A stretch of DNA of 64,000 nt from Marinilabiliaceae bacterium JC017 (GCA_004296775.1 RHGE01000021.1:1-64000); one strand, 5' to 3'. Shown: positions 8,077 through 17,617, numbered from the stretch's first letter. Numbers and translations: made by a program. Notes: generated by a model not told the origin, from the sequence alone.

Positions 8077-8631
8077 TTACTTTTCTTTATTAATCTCGTC
8101 TCTAACCTCCATTAAGGCAAATCCCAATAAATTCATTCCTCTCCATTTCAACGGATTCTTACAATGTTCACTTTCTTTGGTTAAACCAATTCCCCAAATA
8201 GTATCAACAGGACTAGCTTCAACTAAAATTCTATTTTTTGTCGAAAGCAAAAAGGCTTTTAAATCCTTATTTTGTTTAAATTTTTCGATATTTCCCTTTT
8301 TTACGATATCGTACCTATTCGCCATCCAAATTTCTTCTTTAAAACCAATAACTTCACGACCATATTGCTTTGCCTGACCCGGAGAACTTGAGTTAATTAT
8401 TCTTTCCAGATTAATTGAATCTTTAAATAGTCTGGCCTTTTCAGCCATCATAAAGTGCTCGGCTGAGAAATATTTGACTCCATCAATGGTAAATTCCGTT
8501 GACCACCATTGACTCAAGCAACTCTGACCAACCTCCCCGTTTCTTTGTTTTTGATGTCCCCAAAAAAATAAGAACTTTTGTTTTTTTCCAGATCGAAAAT
8601 CCTGTATCGTTTTTTCTTTATTATATTTCAT
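8077..8631 (-). CDS. NADAR-family (YbiA-like, DUF1768) protein
   Basis: A 184-residue protein with the full NADAR pattern: FFWGH near residue 25, CLSQWW, the EHFMMAEKA helix (59-67), GREVIGF, a long helix around ANRYDIVKKGNIEKFKQN, LLSTKNRILVEASPVDTIWGIGL and the closing NPLKWRGMNLLGFALMEVR. Family members are N-glycosidases acting on ribosylated small molecules such as riboflavin intermediates, and some remove ADP-ribose from guanine next to DarT-like toxins. No ADP-ribosyltransferase is visible next to it here, so the substrate is open. It shares a 3' repeat with the thioredoxin-like gene 2 kb away and the upstream 10-mer TTTCTTGCCA, which suggests cassette-style acquisition. Confidence 0.88.
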   Translation of the reverse strand: MKYNKEKTIQDFRSGKKQKFLFFWGHQKQRNGEVGQSCLSQWWSTEFTIDGVKYFSAEHFMMAEKARLFKDSINLERIINSSSPGQAKQYGREVIGFKEEIWMANRYDIVKKGNIEKFKQNKDLKAFLLSTKNRILVEASPVDTIWGIGLTKESEHCKNPLKWRGMNLLGFALMEVRDEINKEK

Positions 8632-8820
8632 GTCTTTCAGTATGGATAATTAGCACCTACGGTTAATACATGGCAAGAAAGGCTTTTGGAAGAACGAACT
8701 TATTAAGTTTGAATCGAACTGAAGCATTTCGGCGATGTTCCAACGAACCACCACCCTTCAACAACTCTCAATCTGCCTTATTTGCTAGATAATTGTTGGC
8801 GTGTCATGTATATTATTCAA

Positions 8821-9189
8821 TTATTTTTTCCAAGATTTTAATCTAAAATCAACAATTGTCGAATCGTTGGATAACTCAATTAATAATGTCTTTTCCTCGA
8901 TAGGGTCAATATTCCACCCATAGTCTACCATAATTTCATATCCAATTGTATTTGAATCTATGTGCGCATAATTTTCGGGTTCTCCAATCAATTCAATTAA
9001 TGTTGAATAAGTCATACCTTTTTGAAGATAATTCTCCATCAGGTCTACTACCATTTTTTCTCGATGGTCATAAAACATATCAGTTCTTTCACTCCATAAT
9101 CTCTTGTCAAATTTCTCATTTCGCTGTTTACATGCAACAAGACCAATTAAAAGAAGTGTTATAACGATGCTTAATTTCAGTTTTTCCAT
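8821..9189 (-). CDS. Small predicted lipoprotein, function unknown
   Basis: 122 residues with a clear lipoprotein signal (MEKLKLSIVITLLLIGLVAC, C20 as lipidated cysteine). The mature part has a basic/acidic N-terminal helix and the segment MTYSTLIELIGEPENY followed by a beta-rich end, which resembles the small BamE/SmpA-like or BLIP-like folds in which a G-x-P loop follows a short helix. That resemblance is only a guess. It is in the same orientation as its neighbours in the accessory island, 49 bp after the next gene upstream, so the two may be co-transcribed. Confidence 0.7.
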   Translation of the reverse strand: MEKLKLSIVITLLLIGLVACKQRNEKFDKRLWSERTDMFYDHREKMVVDLMENYLQKGMTYSTLIELIGEPENYAHIDSNTIGYEIMVDYGWNIDPIEEKTLLIELSNDSTIVDFRLKSWKK

Positions 9190-9238
9190 GAATTATAAAT
9201 TCTTCCCTTTATTTCGATTTTCGAAATCACCAATCAGT

Positions 9239-9664
9239 CTATTCAATTACTTGCTCTTTAGTAATCCGACCGATTTGCTCTGCCACAACAATGTTATCAA
9301 TAATATTGTCAAATTCATGGATATTCTTTATTCTTCCTCTTTTTAGAACTGCCTGAATAGTATCCTTTTTCTCGTAATCAATCCCGTTTTTATGCAACTC
9401 AATCCAAAACTTATCTACTTCTTTATCTGCAGATTCATTCCAATAAATCAAAAAATCATTTTCTAAATACTTTATACTTGCAACCTTTCTAAATTGGGGT
9501 TCAGGATTCAGTGCCATTTGCTTTACTTGATTGCAAAAGTTAACCATAGGAGTCTTGAAATCGTCTCCGTGACTGTCCGATTCTTGTATTATCTTTACTG
9601 CGATATCGACTGCTTTAGATAATCTTTCAGCTCTTTCCTGATATATTATTCTTTTTTTACCCAT
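9239..9664 (-). CDS. Unrecognised 141-residue cytoplasmic protein
   Basis: I do not recognise this protein. It has no signal peptide or membrane segment. The N-terminal half is charged and helical (ERAERLSKAVDIAVKIIQES). The middle YLENDFLIYWNESADKEVDKFW looks like a strand followed by a helix, and the C-terminal region is again helical (GRIKNIHEFDNIIDNIVVAEQ). The ATG at its start is followed by basic residues and the frame is open without interruption. It lies 49 bp upstream of the small lipoprotein gene and could share its transcript. As part of the AT-rich island it may be an accessory or immunity-type protein, but nothing in it shows a function. Confidence 0.6.
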   Translation of the reverse strand: MGKKRIIYQERAERLSKAVDIAVKIIQESDSHGDDFKTPMVNFCNQVKQMALNPEPQFRKVASIKYLENDFLIYWNESADKEVDKFWIELHKNGIDYEKKDTIQAVLKRGRIKNIHEFDNIIDNIVVAEQIGRITKEQVIE

Positions 9665-9782
9665 TCATTTATTTTATGGTGATGTCTTCCTGAATACACG
9701 TGAATCAAGAAAGAATAACAGGTTACTATGCCTTTCTTCTCATGAAACAAGAGACAGTATCTCAAGAACTTAAAACTTCTAA

Positions 9783-9906
9783 TCAAAATAATTCAAAGAG
9801 GGATAACATCTTAAAATCGATTCCTCAATATATATTGTGCCGGTGCAGCGGGGTGCGTTTCTACTAAAAGCATACATTCTTGGGAGATATTAGGGATGGT
9901 TAGGAG
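9783..9906. repeat. ~120-bp repeat at the 3' end of the thioredoxin-like gene
   Basis: Second copy of 7949-8066, containing the 12-bp palindrome CAATATATATTG (9826-9837). See that entry for the shared blocks. It begins 10 bp after the stop of the minus-strand gene. Confidence 0.7.
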
Positions 9907-9916
9907 TTATTAAACG

Positions 9917-10483
9917 TTAATTTTCATCTAACAACTTTTGAATTTGTACACACACGGCTTCTTGCATTGAAGGTCTTGGAGCTAAAAAGTTAACTATTTC
10001 TCCTTGCTTATTCACCAATAAGTATTGCGGCACACCCCAATGAATATTTCCTGGATATTCATTCTCATACTTATTTATGTAGCCTTCTATATAACAATCA
10101 TTTGACATTAAAACATGTGTTCCTTTTAATTTATTTTTTAATATTAATTCTTTCCACAATTTTTCATTTTTTATATTTCTCGTATCCTTTTTTCTTGTGT
10201 CATAATGCCTTGCGCATAGATATAAGAATTCAATCGAGTCGTTTTTAAAATGCTCCTTAAGTTTAGCAGCATATTTAAATTCAGCAATACAGAATTTGCA
10301 TCCTGTGTCCCAAATATCAATGTAAACGACTTTATTTTTAAACTCACTTAATTCAAGTATTTTGTCAATACTTCGATATATATTTGTTGTGTCGTTTATT
10401 ATGCAATACTCATTGTTATTCTTTTGAGAGCTAACTTGATTTAAACAAAGGAGCAGTACAATTAAAATTAAGGCTTGTTTCAT
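9917..10483 (-). CDS. Exported thioredoxin-like (TlpA/AhpC-TSA-like) protein
   Basis: 188 residues with a signal peptide (MKQALILIVLLLCLNQVSSQ). The redox motif is WDTGCKFC with C62 and C65, in place of the common WCGPC, after the strand KVVYIDIW. The cis-proline region HWGVPQYLLVNKQGEIVNF is present. It lacks the long N-terminal DUF4369 domain of the TlpA lipoprotein at 54.6 kb and is only a compact domain. Likely role is thiol-disulfide exchange in the periplasm or envelope. Its 3' flank carries a repeat shared with the NADAR gene and TGGCAAGAAA (10513-10522, plus strand) lies upstream of both genes, suggesting it belongs to the mobile cassette-like set. Confidence 0.75.
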   Translation of the reverse strand: MKQALILIVLLLCLNQVSSQKNNNEYCIINDTTNIYRSIDKILELSEFKNKVVYIDIWDTGCKFCIAEFKYAAKLKEHFKNDSIEFLYLCARHYDTRKKDTRNIKNEKLWKELILKNKLKGTHVLMSNDCYIEGYINKYENEYPGNIHWGVPQYLLVNKQGEIVNFLAPRPSMQEAVCVQIQKLLDEN

Positions 10484-10729
10484 ATCTAATTAAAGTATTT
10501 GACTTCTACGTTTGGCAAGAAATGGTTTACAACTAGAGACAAAAAGCACATGCTTCATATTCTCCTATACCTAGCCAATTTTATTAACACTTTCCGTCCT
10601 CTAAAATAAACAATAATCTTCACGTTAGATCATCATCACTGGAATCATTTATCAACATAAACATTGATAAATTGGCAAGTAGTTGGCATAAATGCTGTTT
10701 GGACTTTCTTCGTTCAGCCACATACGCAT

Positions 10730-10764
10730 AAAAAAAGGGAGACCACCTGAGCGATCTCCCTTTT
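10730..10764 (-). terminator. Rho-independent terminator of the downstream sulfatase gene
   Basis: AAAAGGGAGA (10733-10742) pairs with TCTCCCTTTT (10755-10764) around a 12-base loop. Read on the minus strand the stem is followed by a T run. It lies just beyond the stop of the sulfatase ending at 10787. The rest of the spacer 10484-10729 shows nothing else. Confidence 0.85.
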
Positions 10765-10786
10765 CCAATTGTCCCTATTTATTAAT

Positions 10787-12835
10787 CTACTTTACTATTA
10801 TTTCATCGCAGAACAACCAGGATGGCATGCCTGCCCCCGGTTTGCCTTTGGGGATGTTTCCAAAGTTTTGAGCCGATACTTTAATGTATCGGGCTTTAAT
10901 ATTGATGTTATCAGTGTCATGATTAACCACAAAGACGTTATTCATAACATTCTCTTTTTGGGCTTTCACCTCCTTTATATTGGTGAATTTCCGGCCATTG
11001 TTGGAATAGGAGAATGTTACTGCTGCCGGGGCATATACCCAGGAGCCGTTTTTGTCGAGGAAGCGCGCTGAGATCTTATTGATCGCCACCGGTTTTCCCA
11101 AATCAATGGTGGCCACCAGGTCGGTACCGTTGAATCCCAGGAAGGCCGAATAATCCGAGGCCCACAGGGGCGTGAATTTCTTGCGCTGCCCGTCGATCAA
11201 GGCCGCTGCCGGGGTATCATATGGTTTATCGGGTTGCTGCTTCAGCATAATGGTAGCACTTGTTGCATTATGGGAAAGTTGCTCGTAACGCCGGCTCATC
11301 TCGTCGGCGATACCGGGCACTTCATATTGTTGCTGCAACCTGGTGAGCTTGTCTTTTAATTGCGCTGTCAGTTCTTCATACCCCTTCTGACCGTACAGGT
11401 TATTCATCTCTTTAGGATCGTTTTGCAGGTCATATAATTCCCACTCATCCACATCGAAATAGAAATGAATCAACTTATAGCGGTCGGTACGGATGCCATA
11501 GTGACGTTTCACGGCATGAATGCCCGGATATTCGTAATAGTGGTAATACACTGCATCCCGCCACTGGTCGGATTGCTGCTCAAGCAACGGACGCATGGAT
11601 AATCCCTGCATATCATCGGCGGCTTTCACACCAGCAAATTCAAGGAAGGTCTGTGCAATGTCGAGGTTCTGCACCAGCTTATCAGACACCCAGCCGGCTT
11701 TGATTCCCTTGGGGTAACGAATCAACATGGGTGTGCTGTGCGACTCCTCGTACATGAAGCGCTTGTCGAACCAGCCATGTTCACCTAAATAGAAGCCCTG
11801 ATCGGAGGTATAGACCACAATGGTATTTTCAGCCAATCCCTTTTCATCGAGGTAATCCAATATCTGACCCACACTTTTATCCACTGATTCAATGGTAGAG
11901 AGATAATCCTGCATGTATCGTTTGTATTTCCACAAAGCCAGTTCCTTTCCCTTGGGATTGGCCTTATGGAAAGCGGCGTTTTTAGCCCGGTAGGCATTGT
12001 GCCACATCTGCTGTTGCTCGGGTGTCATGCGGTCGTACCAGTCGCCCCAGCCATCACGAATGATCTCATCCTTGCCCGGCTGCGTCATTTTCAGATCGTA
12101 CCCGGGAAACATAATTGCGTCGATTTCCATCTCCTGTTCCCGGGCCGCTTTCCCACGGGTTGAATAATCGTCAAAGAAATTATCCGGTACCGGGATGTCG
12201 GCGTCGTCAAAATGATTAACAAACTCAGGTGCCGGCATCCAATTGCGGTGCGGCGCCTTATGTTGCACCATCAGACAGAACGGTTGGTCCTTCTGCTGGT
12301 TTTCGTCCAACCATTTGAGTGACTCATCGGTAATGATATTGGTCACATAGCCCGGAATTCGTTTGATGCCTTCTGGTGTTCTAAAATCGGGATTGTAATA
12401 TTCCCCCTGGTCGGGCAGTACCATCCAATGATCAAAACCGGTAGGCGCACTCTTCAGGTGCCACTTACCCACAATTGCCGTTTGGTAACCGGCCTGTTTC
12501 AACAACTTGGGAAAGGTATTCTGACTGCCATCGAAGATCACCTCGTTATTGATCAGCCCGTTGGCATGACTATGCTTACCCGTTAGTATTACCGCCCGCG
12601 ATGGCGCACAAATGGAGTTGGTCACCGAGGCATTGGTAAAACGTACCCCCTCAGTGGCCAACCGGTCAATGTTGGGTGTCTGGTTCAACCCGTGACCATA
12701 ACAACTAATGGCCTGCTCCGCATGATCGTCGGACATGATGAAGATAATATTGGGACGATCGGGTTGCTTCGCTTTCTGACAGGCCACCATCATTGGCAAG
12801 GCCCCCAAAAGCAGATGATATTTTTTCAGTTTCAT
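10787..12835 (-). CDS. Secreted sulfatase (S1 family, S1_11-like) with C-terminal binding-type domain
   Basis: 682 residues, lipoprotein signal ending MMVAC (C19). The formylglycine motif is C76-A-P-S-R80 in SICAPSRAVILTGKH. Metal ligands sit in SDDHAEQ (35-41) and SDQGFYLGEHG. The run YYHYYEYPGIHAVKRHYGIR and HFYFDVDEWELYDLQNDP strongly recall GlcNAc-6-O-sulfatases of subfamily S1_11. Beyond residue ~540 a beta-rich domain (LIDGQRKKFTPLW, DLVATIDLGKP, ARYIKVSAQNFG) of the kind appended to hexosaminidases and sulfatases follows, and an almost equivalent domain ends the next sulfatase. The gene lies 34 bp after the second sulfatase, so they form an operon. It needs a formylglycine-generating (anaerobic maturase) enzyme not seen here. 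Confidence 0.9.
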   Translation of the reverse strand: MKLKKYHLLLGALPMMVACQKAKQPDRPNIIFIMSDDHAEQAISCYGHGLNQTPNIDRLATEGVRFTNASVTNSICAPSRAVILTGKHSHANGLINNEVIFDGSQNTFPKLLKQAGYQTAIVGKWHLKSAPTGFDHWMVLPDQGEYYNPDFRTPEGIKRIPGYVTNIITDESLKWLDENQQKDQPFCLMVQHKAPHRNWMPAPEFVNHFDDADIPVPDNFFDDYSTRGKAAREQEMEIDAIMFPGYDLKMTQPGKDEIIRDGWGDWYDRMTPEQQQMWHNAYRAKNAAFHKANPKGKELALWKYKRYMQDYLSTIESVDKSVGQILDYLDEKGLAENTIVVYTSDQGFYLGEHGWFDKRFMYEESHSTPMLIRYPKGIKAGWVSDKLVQNLDIAQTFLEFAGVKAADDMQGLSMRPLLEQQSDQWRDAVYYHYYEYPGIHAVKRHYGIRTDRYKLIHFYFDVDEWELYDLQNDPKEMNNLYGQKGYEELTAQLKDKLTRLQQQYEVPGIADEMSRRYEQLSHNATSATIMLKQQPDKPYDTPAAALIDGQRKKFTPLWASDYSAFLGFNGTDLVATIDLGKPVAINKISARFLDKNGSWVYAPAAVTFSYSNNGRKFTNIKEVKAQKENVMNNVFVVNHDTDNINIKARYIKVSAQNFGNIPKGKPGAGMPSWLFCDEIIVK

Positions 12836-12869
12836 GATTACAATATTTTAAAATTGGAGGGTTAAATAA

Positions 12870-14729
12870 TTAATCAACCACTACCTCATCAATAAACATC
12901 CAGGCCTTTTCACCTTCACCGTTGTGTCCTTTGGGCAGTTGACCAATATTCTTAACAATCACCTTTACAAAGCGTGCTTTTGTCTTCTCAAAGGTTAATT
13001 CCGGCCGTACAATCTCATTTTTATTGGTTGTTTTTTGAATAAACTCATAACCATCTACCACCTGGTAATTGTTACCATTACCGGAAATTGCCACTTCCAT
13101 TTTCTCGGGCAGAAACACCCAACTTTGCTGGTCTTGCAGACAGCCTACCGATACTTTGCTAAGTTTCTGTTTCTTGCCCAAGTCGATGATCAGCTCCATG
13201 TCATTACCGTTGAAGCCTACCCAGTATCCATCCGAGAAGGAGGTGGTTCCGGTTTCGCCGTCACTGAATGCTGTATTGCTCATTCCGTCATACCTGCCTG
13301 CCGGTTTGGTAAGCAATGTATAATGCGCCTGTCGTCCTTTGTGATCGATTGATTTTTTCATCCCTGGTACCAGGGAGGGTTCTGCAAATTCCCAGTCGAG
13401 GTACAAACCGGTTAGTTCCTTTACTTTATCGGGGTATTCCGAAGCGTAATTATGCATCTCAGAAATGTCTTCATCCAGGTTACACAGGAACAACCGGTCT
13501 TTTTCCATATCCAGGGAGTCTCCTTTTTCGGTGTGATCAACGGGATTTCCAACCAGCTTCCAGTTATCTTTCCTGGCTGACCACTGTGTTCCAAGCTGCC
13601 AAACATGCTGATTACGTATTGCGGGGCTCTTGGCATCTTTTAGTGCGGATACCATGCTTCGTCCAACAATTTCCTCGGGTTGTTTAATCCCGCACATCTC
13701 GGCAATGGTGGGCATCAGGTCAATACTCATGACCCATTGGTCACGCACTTCGTTTTGGGCCACATGCCCCGGCCAGCTGATGATGGCAGGAACCCTGACG
13801 CCCCCTTCGAACAAACTGAATTTACTTCCCCGGTAAGACCCGGCATTACCACCACCAAAGAAATTACGCACTTCACTGGAATGGCCATGATCGGCTAAAA
13901 AGATTACAATGGTATTGTCGCGCAACCCGGTTTCCTCCAGGGTATTCATCAGCCATCCGATACGTTCATCAATGGTGGATACAAAAGCACAATAGTCGGC
14001 CCTTCGTCTATCCTTCATGCCGGCATAGTAGTCGCGCCATTTGGGAGAAGGTTGCACCGGGTAGTGGGGCATATTGATGGCGTAATACATGAAAAAAGGT
14101 TCGTCCTTATGATCCTTAATAAAGGCATCGGCTTTTTGGGCCATTACATCGGGAAAATACTCGCCGTCATGCCAAACCTCTTTTCCATTCTCATACAAGT
14201 CATGCCTGTTAGGCCCGCTCCAGTAGAAAAAATGGGAATAGTTATCAATACATCCCCCATGGTGACCAAAGGAGTAATCAAATCCCTGTCCCAAAGGCAA
14301 GGTTTCCGGGGTAGTTCCCAGGTGCCATTTCCCCACATGACCAGTCACGTAACCGGCTTCTTTCATCATATCGGCAATGGTATGCCGATCGGTAGGCATC
14401 CCCGCATGACCGGGTTGTGAGGAAGCATTACCGGGTAGTCCGGCGCCTTGGGGTGTGAGCCCGGTGAGCAGGGCTGCACGGGAAGGCGAACAAACCGGTG
14501 CTCCCACATAAAACTGGGAAAAACGAATCCCTGTTCCGGCCAATTTATCCAGTTGCGGCGTAGCCAGATCTTTCGCTCCATAACAATTCAAATCAATTGA
14601 CCCCTGATCATCGGTTAAAACAATAATCACATTGGGTCTTTCATCCGGCACACTATTCTTCTGACTATGCACATTGGGTGCGGTAAGCAAAAGGGTGGAC
14701 GCAGCAAAAATACCTGAGTTCCATTTCAT
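12870..14729 (-). CDS. Secreted arylsulfatase (S1 family) with C-terminal binding-type domain
   Basis: 619 residues with an N-terminal signal (cleavage probably near HSQ, 21-23). The modified-cysteine motif is C80-S-P-S-R84 in VCSPSRAALLTGLTPQG. Metal and substrate residues are seen in LTDDQGS (38-44), GHVGKWHLG and LADHGHSSE. The C-terminal ~130 residues (SDGYWVGFNGNDMELIIDLG, ARFVKVIVKNIGQLPKGHNG) form a jelly-roll type domain shared with the downstream sulfatase. It is the promoter-proximal gene of the two-sulfatase operon and diverges from the GH92 mannosidase. Substrate is unproven. The pairing with GH92 and PNGase-like genes fits sulfated glycoprotein glycans. Confidence 0.9.
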   Translation of the reverse strand: MKWNSGIFAASTLLLTAPNVHSQKNSVPDERPNVIIVLTDDQGSIDLNCYGAKDLATPQLDKLAGTGIRFSQFYVGAPVCSPSRAALLTGLTPQGAGLPGNASSQPGHAGMPTDRHTIADMMKEAGYVTGHVGKWHLGTTPETLPLGQGFDYSFGHHGGCIDNYSHFFYWSGPNRHDLYENGKEVWHDGEYFPDVMAQKADAFIKDHKDEPFFMYYAINMPHYPVQPSPKWRDYYAGMKDRRRADYCAFVSTIDERIGWLMNTLEETGLRDNTIVIFLADHGHSSEVRNFFGGGNAGSYRGSKFSLFEGGVRVPAIISWPGHVAQNEVRDQWVMSIDLMPTIAEMCGIKQPEEIVGRSMVSALKDAKSPAIRNQHVWQLGTQWSARKDNWKLVGNPVDHTEKGDSLDMEKDRLFLCNLDEDISEMHNYASEYPDKVKELTGLYLDWEFAEPSLVPGMKKSIDHKGRQAHYTLLTKPAGRYDGMSNTAFSDGETGTTSFSDGYWVGFNGNDMELIIDLGKKQKLSKVSVGCLQDQQSWVFLPEKMEVAISGNGNNYQVVDGYEFIQKTTNKNEIVRPELTFEKTKARFVKVIVKNIGQLPKGHNGEGEKAWMFIDEVVVD

Positions 14730-15289
14730 GATTTCAATCTCTTTTATACGGGTTTAACTATCTTCTTTCTTTAAACTCTAATAATCACCTGACAGACAAT
14801 CAGTATTTAAATGATTGTAGAAAAATTTATGAGGCAATGCATGAAATAATAATGACCTTGTCTCATATCTATTATCTGAAAATCTAACGATCTATTACCT
14901 ACTGAACATCTAATTAAAAATCAAGTCTTTCAAAATTATACATTCAGTGATTGACCGAAGCATCCGGCGGGTTCAATTAGGCGGTACAATGTTCAATGAT
15001 GAAATTATCAGATGACGTTCCTACAAAGGTGAAGTCGCCAGAGAATTATTATCCCACCCGATTTTCAACATTGATATTTCCATTGCTTCCTAACAAGTTA
15101 CTACTTCTATTATGCTTCCGGGAAGCAATTTTGTCATGGGTAAAAACAGCATCAAATAGTGGATAAATGTTTTAGTTTCTATTTGATTTGTTCCATTTTA
15201 CCAATTTTAAGCATTTCGATCCCTAAAACCATTGTTATATGTGATAGTTTTAGGACGCTAAACAACAATGAAAAACACTTAAATTTTTT
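14730..15289. promoter_or_regulatory. Divergent control region between the sulfatase operon and GH92
   Basis: About 560 bp must hold both promoters. CCTAAAAC (15222-15229) and GTTTTAGG (15247-15254) form an inverted repeat with a 17-bp spacer 36 bp before the GH92 start. A 15-bp direct repeat (ACAATGAAAAACACT) at 15265-15279 and 15293-15307 duplicates the mannosidase start: the upstream copy reads ATG AAA AAC ACT TAA, a five-codon mini frame. I find no perfect TAnnTTTG box. Confidence 0.5.
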
Positions 15290-17596
15290 ATGACAATGAA
15301 AAACACTGTGTTATATTTTTTCATGGGATTTTTTCTTTGGGGATTAACTGCTTGTTGCAACCACGAAGGAAAAGCGCCTAAGGAAGACCTCTTAGACCAT
15401 GTGAACACATTAATGGGAACCGATTCAGAATTTGCCCTTTCCAATGGTAACACCTACCCAGCCGTGGCTGTTCCCTGGGGAATGAACTTCTGGACGCCTC
15501 AGACCAATAAAATGGGTGATGGCTGGGCTTACATGTACCGGGCAAAAAAGATCCGGGGTATTAAACAAACCCATCAGCCCAGCCCATGGATTAACGACTA
15601 TGCTGCTTTCAGCCTTATGGCTGTGACCGGTGAGTTGAAGTTTAATGAAGATGAACGGGCCAGCTGGTTTTCACACAAAGCAGAAACCACCAAGCCAAAT
15701 TATTACCAGGTATACCTGTCGGACTACGACGTGAATATGGAGGTGACTCCCACCGAACGGGCGGCTCAATTCCGTTTTACCTTCCCGCAATCCGATGATT
15801 CTTATGTCTTGATTGATGGCTACCGCCAGGGCTCCATGGTGAAAATCATTCCGGAAGAGCGCAAAGTGATTGGCTATTGCCGCAATAACTCAGGTGGTGT
15901 CCCTGCCAATTTCCACAACTATTTTGTGGCGGTATTTGATAAGGACTTTGCTGATATATCTACCTGGAACGGAGACAAGTTGCTTGCCAACTCAAAAGAA
16001 GAGGAAGGTTATCATGTGGGTGCCATCCTGAAATTCAACACTAAAAAAGGCGAAAAGGTAAATGTAAAAGTGGCCTCGTCATTCATCAGTCCAGCCCAGG
16101 CCGAACTAAATTTACAGCGCGAAGTGGGCAGCGATTCCTTTGACCAGACCCTGGCCAAAGCGACTAAAACCTGGACCAACGAATTGAATAAAATAAGAGT
16201 GGAGGGCGGCACCATTGACCAACGCCGTATCTTCTATTCCACCCTTTACCGGGTATTGTTATTCCCCCGTAAATTTTACGAGGTGAATAAAAACGATGAG
16301 ATCGTCCACTATAGCCCTTACAACGGAGAAGTATTGCCGGGATATATGTTTACCGACAATGGTTTCTGGGATACCTTCCGGGCTGTATTCCCTTTCTTCA
16401 CCTTGATGTACCCTGAACTCAACAGTCACATCATGGAAGGACTGGCCAACACCTATAAGGAGAGCGGCTGGTTACCCGAATGGGCCAGCCCGGGTCATCG
16501 TGGGTGTATGATCGGTTCCAACTCAGCTTCGCTGATTGCCGACTCTTACCTGAAGGGTATCCGCGGCTACGATATCGAAACCCTCTACGAAGCCATCCTG
16601 AAGAATACTACGGGACACAAGGAAGACATCACTTCTGTGGGCCGGTTCGGTGCGGAATACTACAACAAGCTGGGTTATGTGCCTTACGATGTAAAGATCA
16701 ATGAAAACGCCGCCCGTACGCTGGAGTATGCTTATGCCGATTACACCATCATGAAGCTGGCTGAAGCCCTGGGCCGTCCACAGGAAGAGATTGATTTATT
16801 CGCCAAACGCGCTCAAAACTACCGCAACCTGTTTGATCCGGAGACCAAGCTAATGCGCGGCAAGAATGAAGACGGCACTTTCCAGTCGCCATTCAACCCT
16901 TTCAAATGGGGCGATGCCTTTACTGAAGGCAACAGCTGGCACTACACCTGGTCGGTTTTCCATGATGTGCAAGGCCTGATTGACCTGATGGGTGGTAAAA
17001 AGGACTTCGTCGGCATGCTTGACTCGGTATTTACCATGCCACCGGTGTTCGATGATTCTTATTATGGCTTCCCCATCCATGAAATACGTGAGATGCAAAT
17101 CGTGAACATGGGGCAATACGCACATGGCAACCAGCCCATCCAGCATATGATTTACCTGTATAATTATGCCGGTCAGCCCTGGAAAACACAATACTGGGCC
17201 CGCCACGTAATGGACAAACTTTACACCCCCAATGCCGATGGTTATTGTGGCGATGAAGATAATGGCCAGACGTCAGCCTGGTATGTTTTCAGTGCCATGG
17301 GCTTCTATCCGGTATGCCCGGGCCAACCCATGTATGTTCTGGGCAGCCCCTTGTTCGATAAGGTGAGCATTCAACTGCCCAATGGTAAACACCTGGAGAT
17401 CGTGACCAACAACAACTCGCCCGAATCGGTTTATGTCAACCGTATTTCACTTAACGGCAAGGTGTGGGAGAAAAACTACATCGGACACGATGAATTACTG
17501 GAAGGCGGACGCCTGGTTTTTGACATGAGCAAACAACCAAACAAGAAACGCGGAACAAAAGCCGAAAGCTTCCCGCCATCCATGAGTAATGAATAA
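15290..17596 (+). CDS. GH92 alpha-mannosidase, lipoprotein
   Basis: 768 residues of the GH92 family, calcium-dependent exo-alpha-mannosidases that trim N-glycans or yeast mannan. Lipoprotein signal with LTAC (C22). Characteristic segments: VNTLMGTDSEFALSNGNTYP near residue 40, PWGMNFWTPQT, TDNGFWDTFRAVFPF, EGNSWHYTWSVFHD, and YCGDEDNGQTSAWYVFSAMG near 653-672 followed by GFYPVCPG. Length is normal (700-770). A second in-frame ATG lies at 15296 and gives an equally good signal peptide; the 15-bp duplication around it makes the true start uncertain. It diverges from the two sulfatases and probably forms a glycan-degradation group with them. Which linkage it cuts cannot be told from sequence. 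Confidence 0.93.
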   Translation: MTMKNTVLYFFMGFFLWGLTACCNHEGKAPKEDLLDHVNTLMGTDSEFALSNGNTYPAVAVPWGMNFWTPQTNKMGDGWAYMYRAKKIRGIKQTHQPSPWINDYAAFSLMAVTGELKFNEDERASWFSHKAETTKPNYYQVYLSDYDVNMEVTPTERAAQFRFTFPQSDDSYVLIDGYRQGSMVKIIPEERKVIGYCRNNSGGVPANFHNYFVAVFDKDFADISTWNGDKLLANSKEEEGYHVGAILKFNTKKGEKVNVKVASSFISPAQAELNLQREVGSDSFDQTLAKATKTWTNELNKIRVEGGTIDQRRIFYSTLYRVLLFPRKFYEVNKNDEIVHYSPYNGEVLPGYMFTDNGFWDTFRAVFPFFTLMYPELNSHIMEGLANTYKESGWLPEWASPGHRGCMIGSNSASLIADSYLKGIRGYDIETLYEAILKNTTGHKEDITSVGRFGAEYYNKLGYVPYDVKINENAARTLEYAYADYTIMKLAEALGRPQEEIDLFAKRAQNYRNLFDPETKLMRGKNEDGTFQSPFNPFKWGDAFTEGNSWHYTWSVFHDVQGLIDLMGGKKDFVGMLDSVFTMPPVFDDSYYGFPIHEIREMQIVNMGQYAHGNQPIQHMIYLYNYAGQPWKTQYWARHVMDKLYTPNADGYCGDEDNGQTSAWYVFSAMGFYPVCPGQPMYVLGSPLFDKVSIQLPNGKHLEIVTNNNSPESVYVNRISLNGKVWEKNYIGHDELLEGGRLVFDMSKQPNKKRGTKAESFPPSMSNE

Positions 17597-17617
17597 TCTC
17601 TCTATTGCATAAACACC

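Noticed and set aside
13035-14420. Several antisense frames over the sulfatase gene
   Set aside because: They are shadows of a long GC-richer gene and have no independent support.
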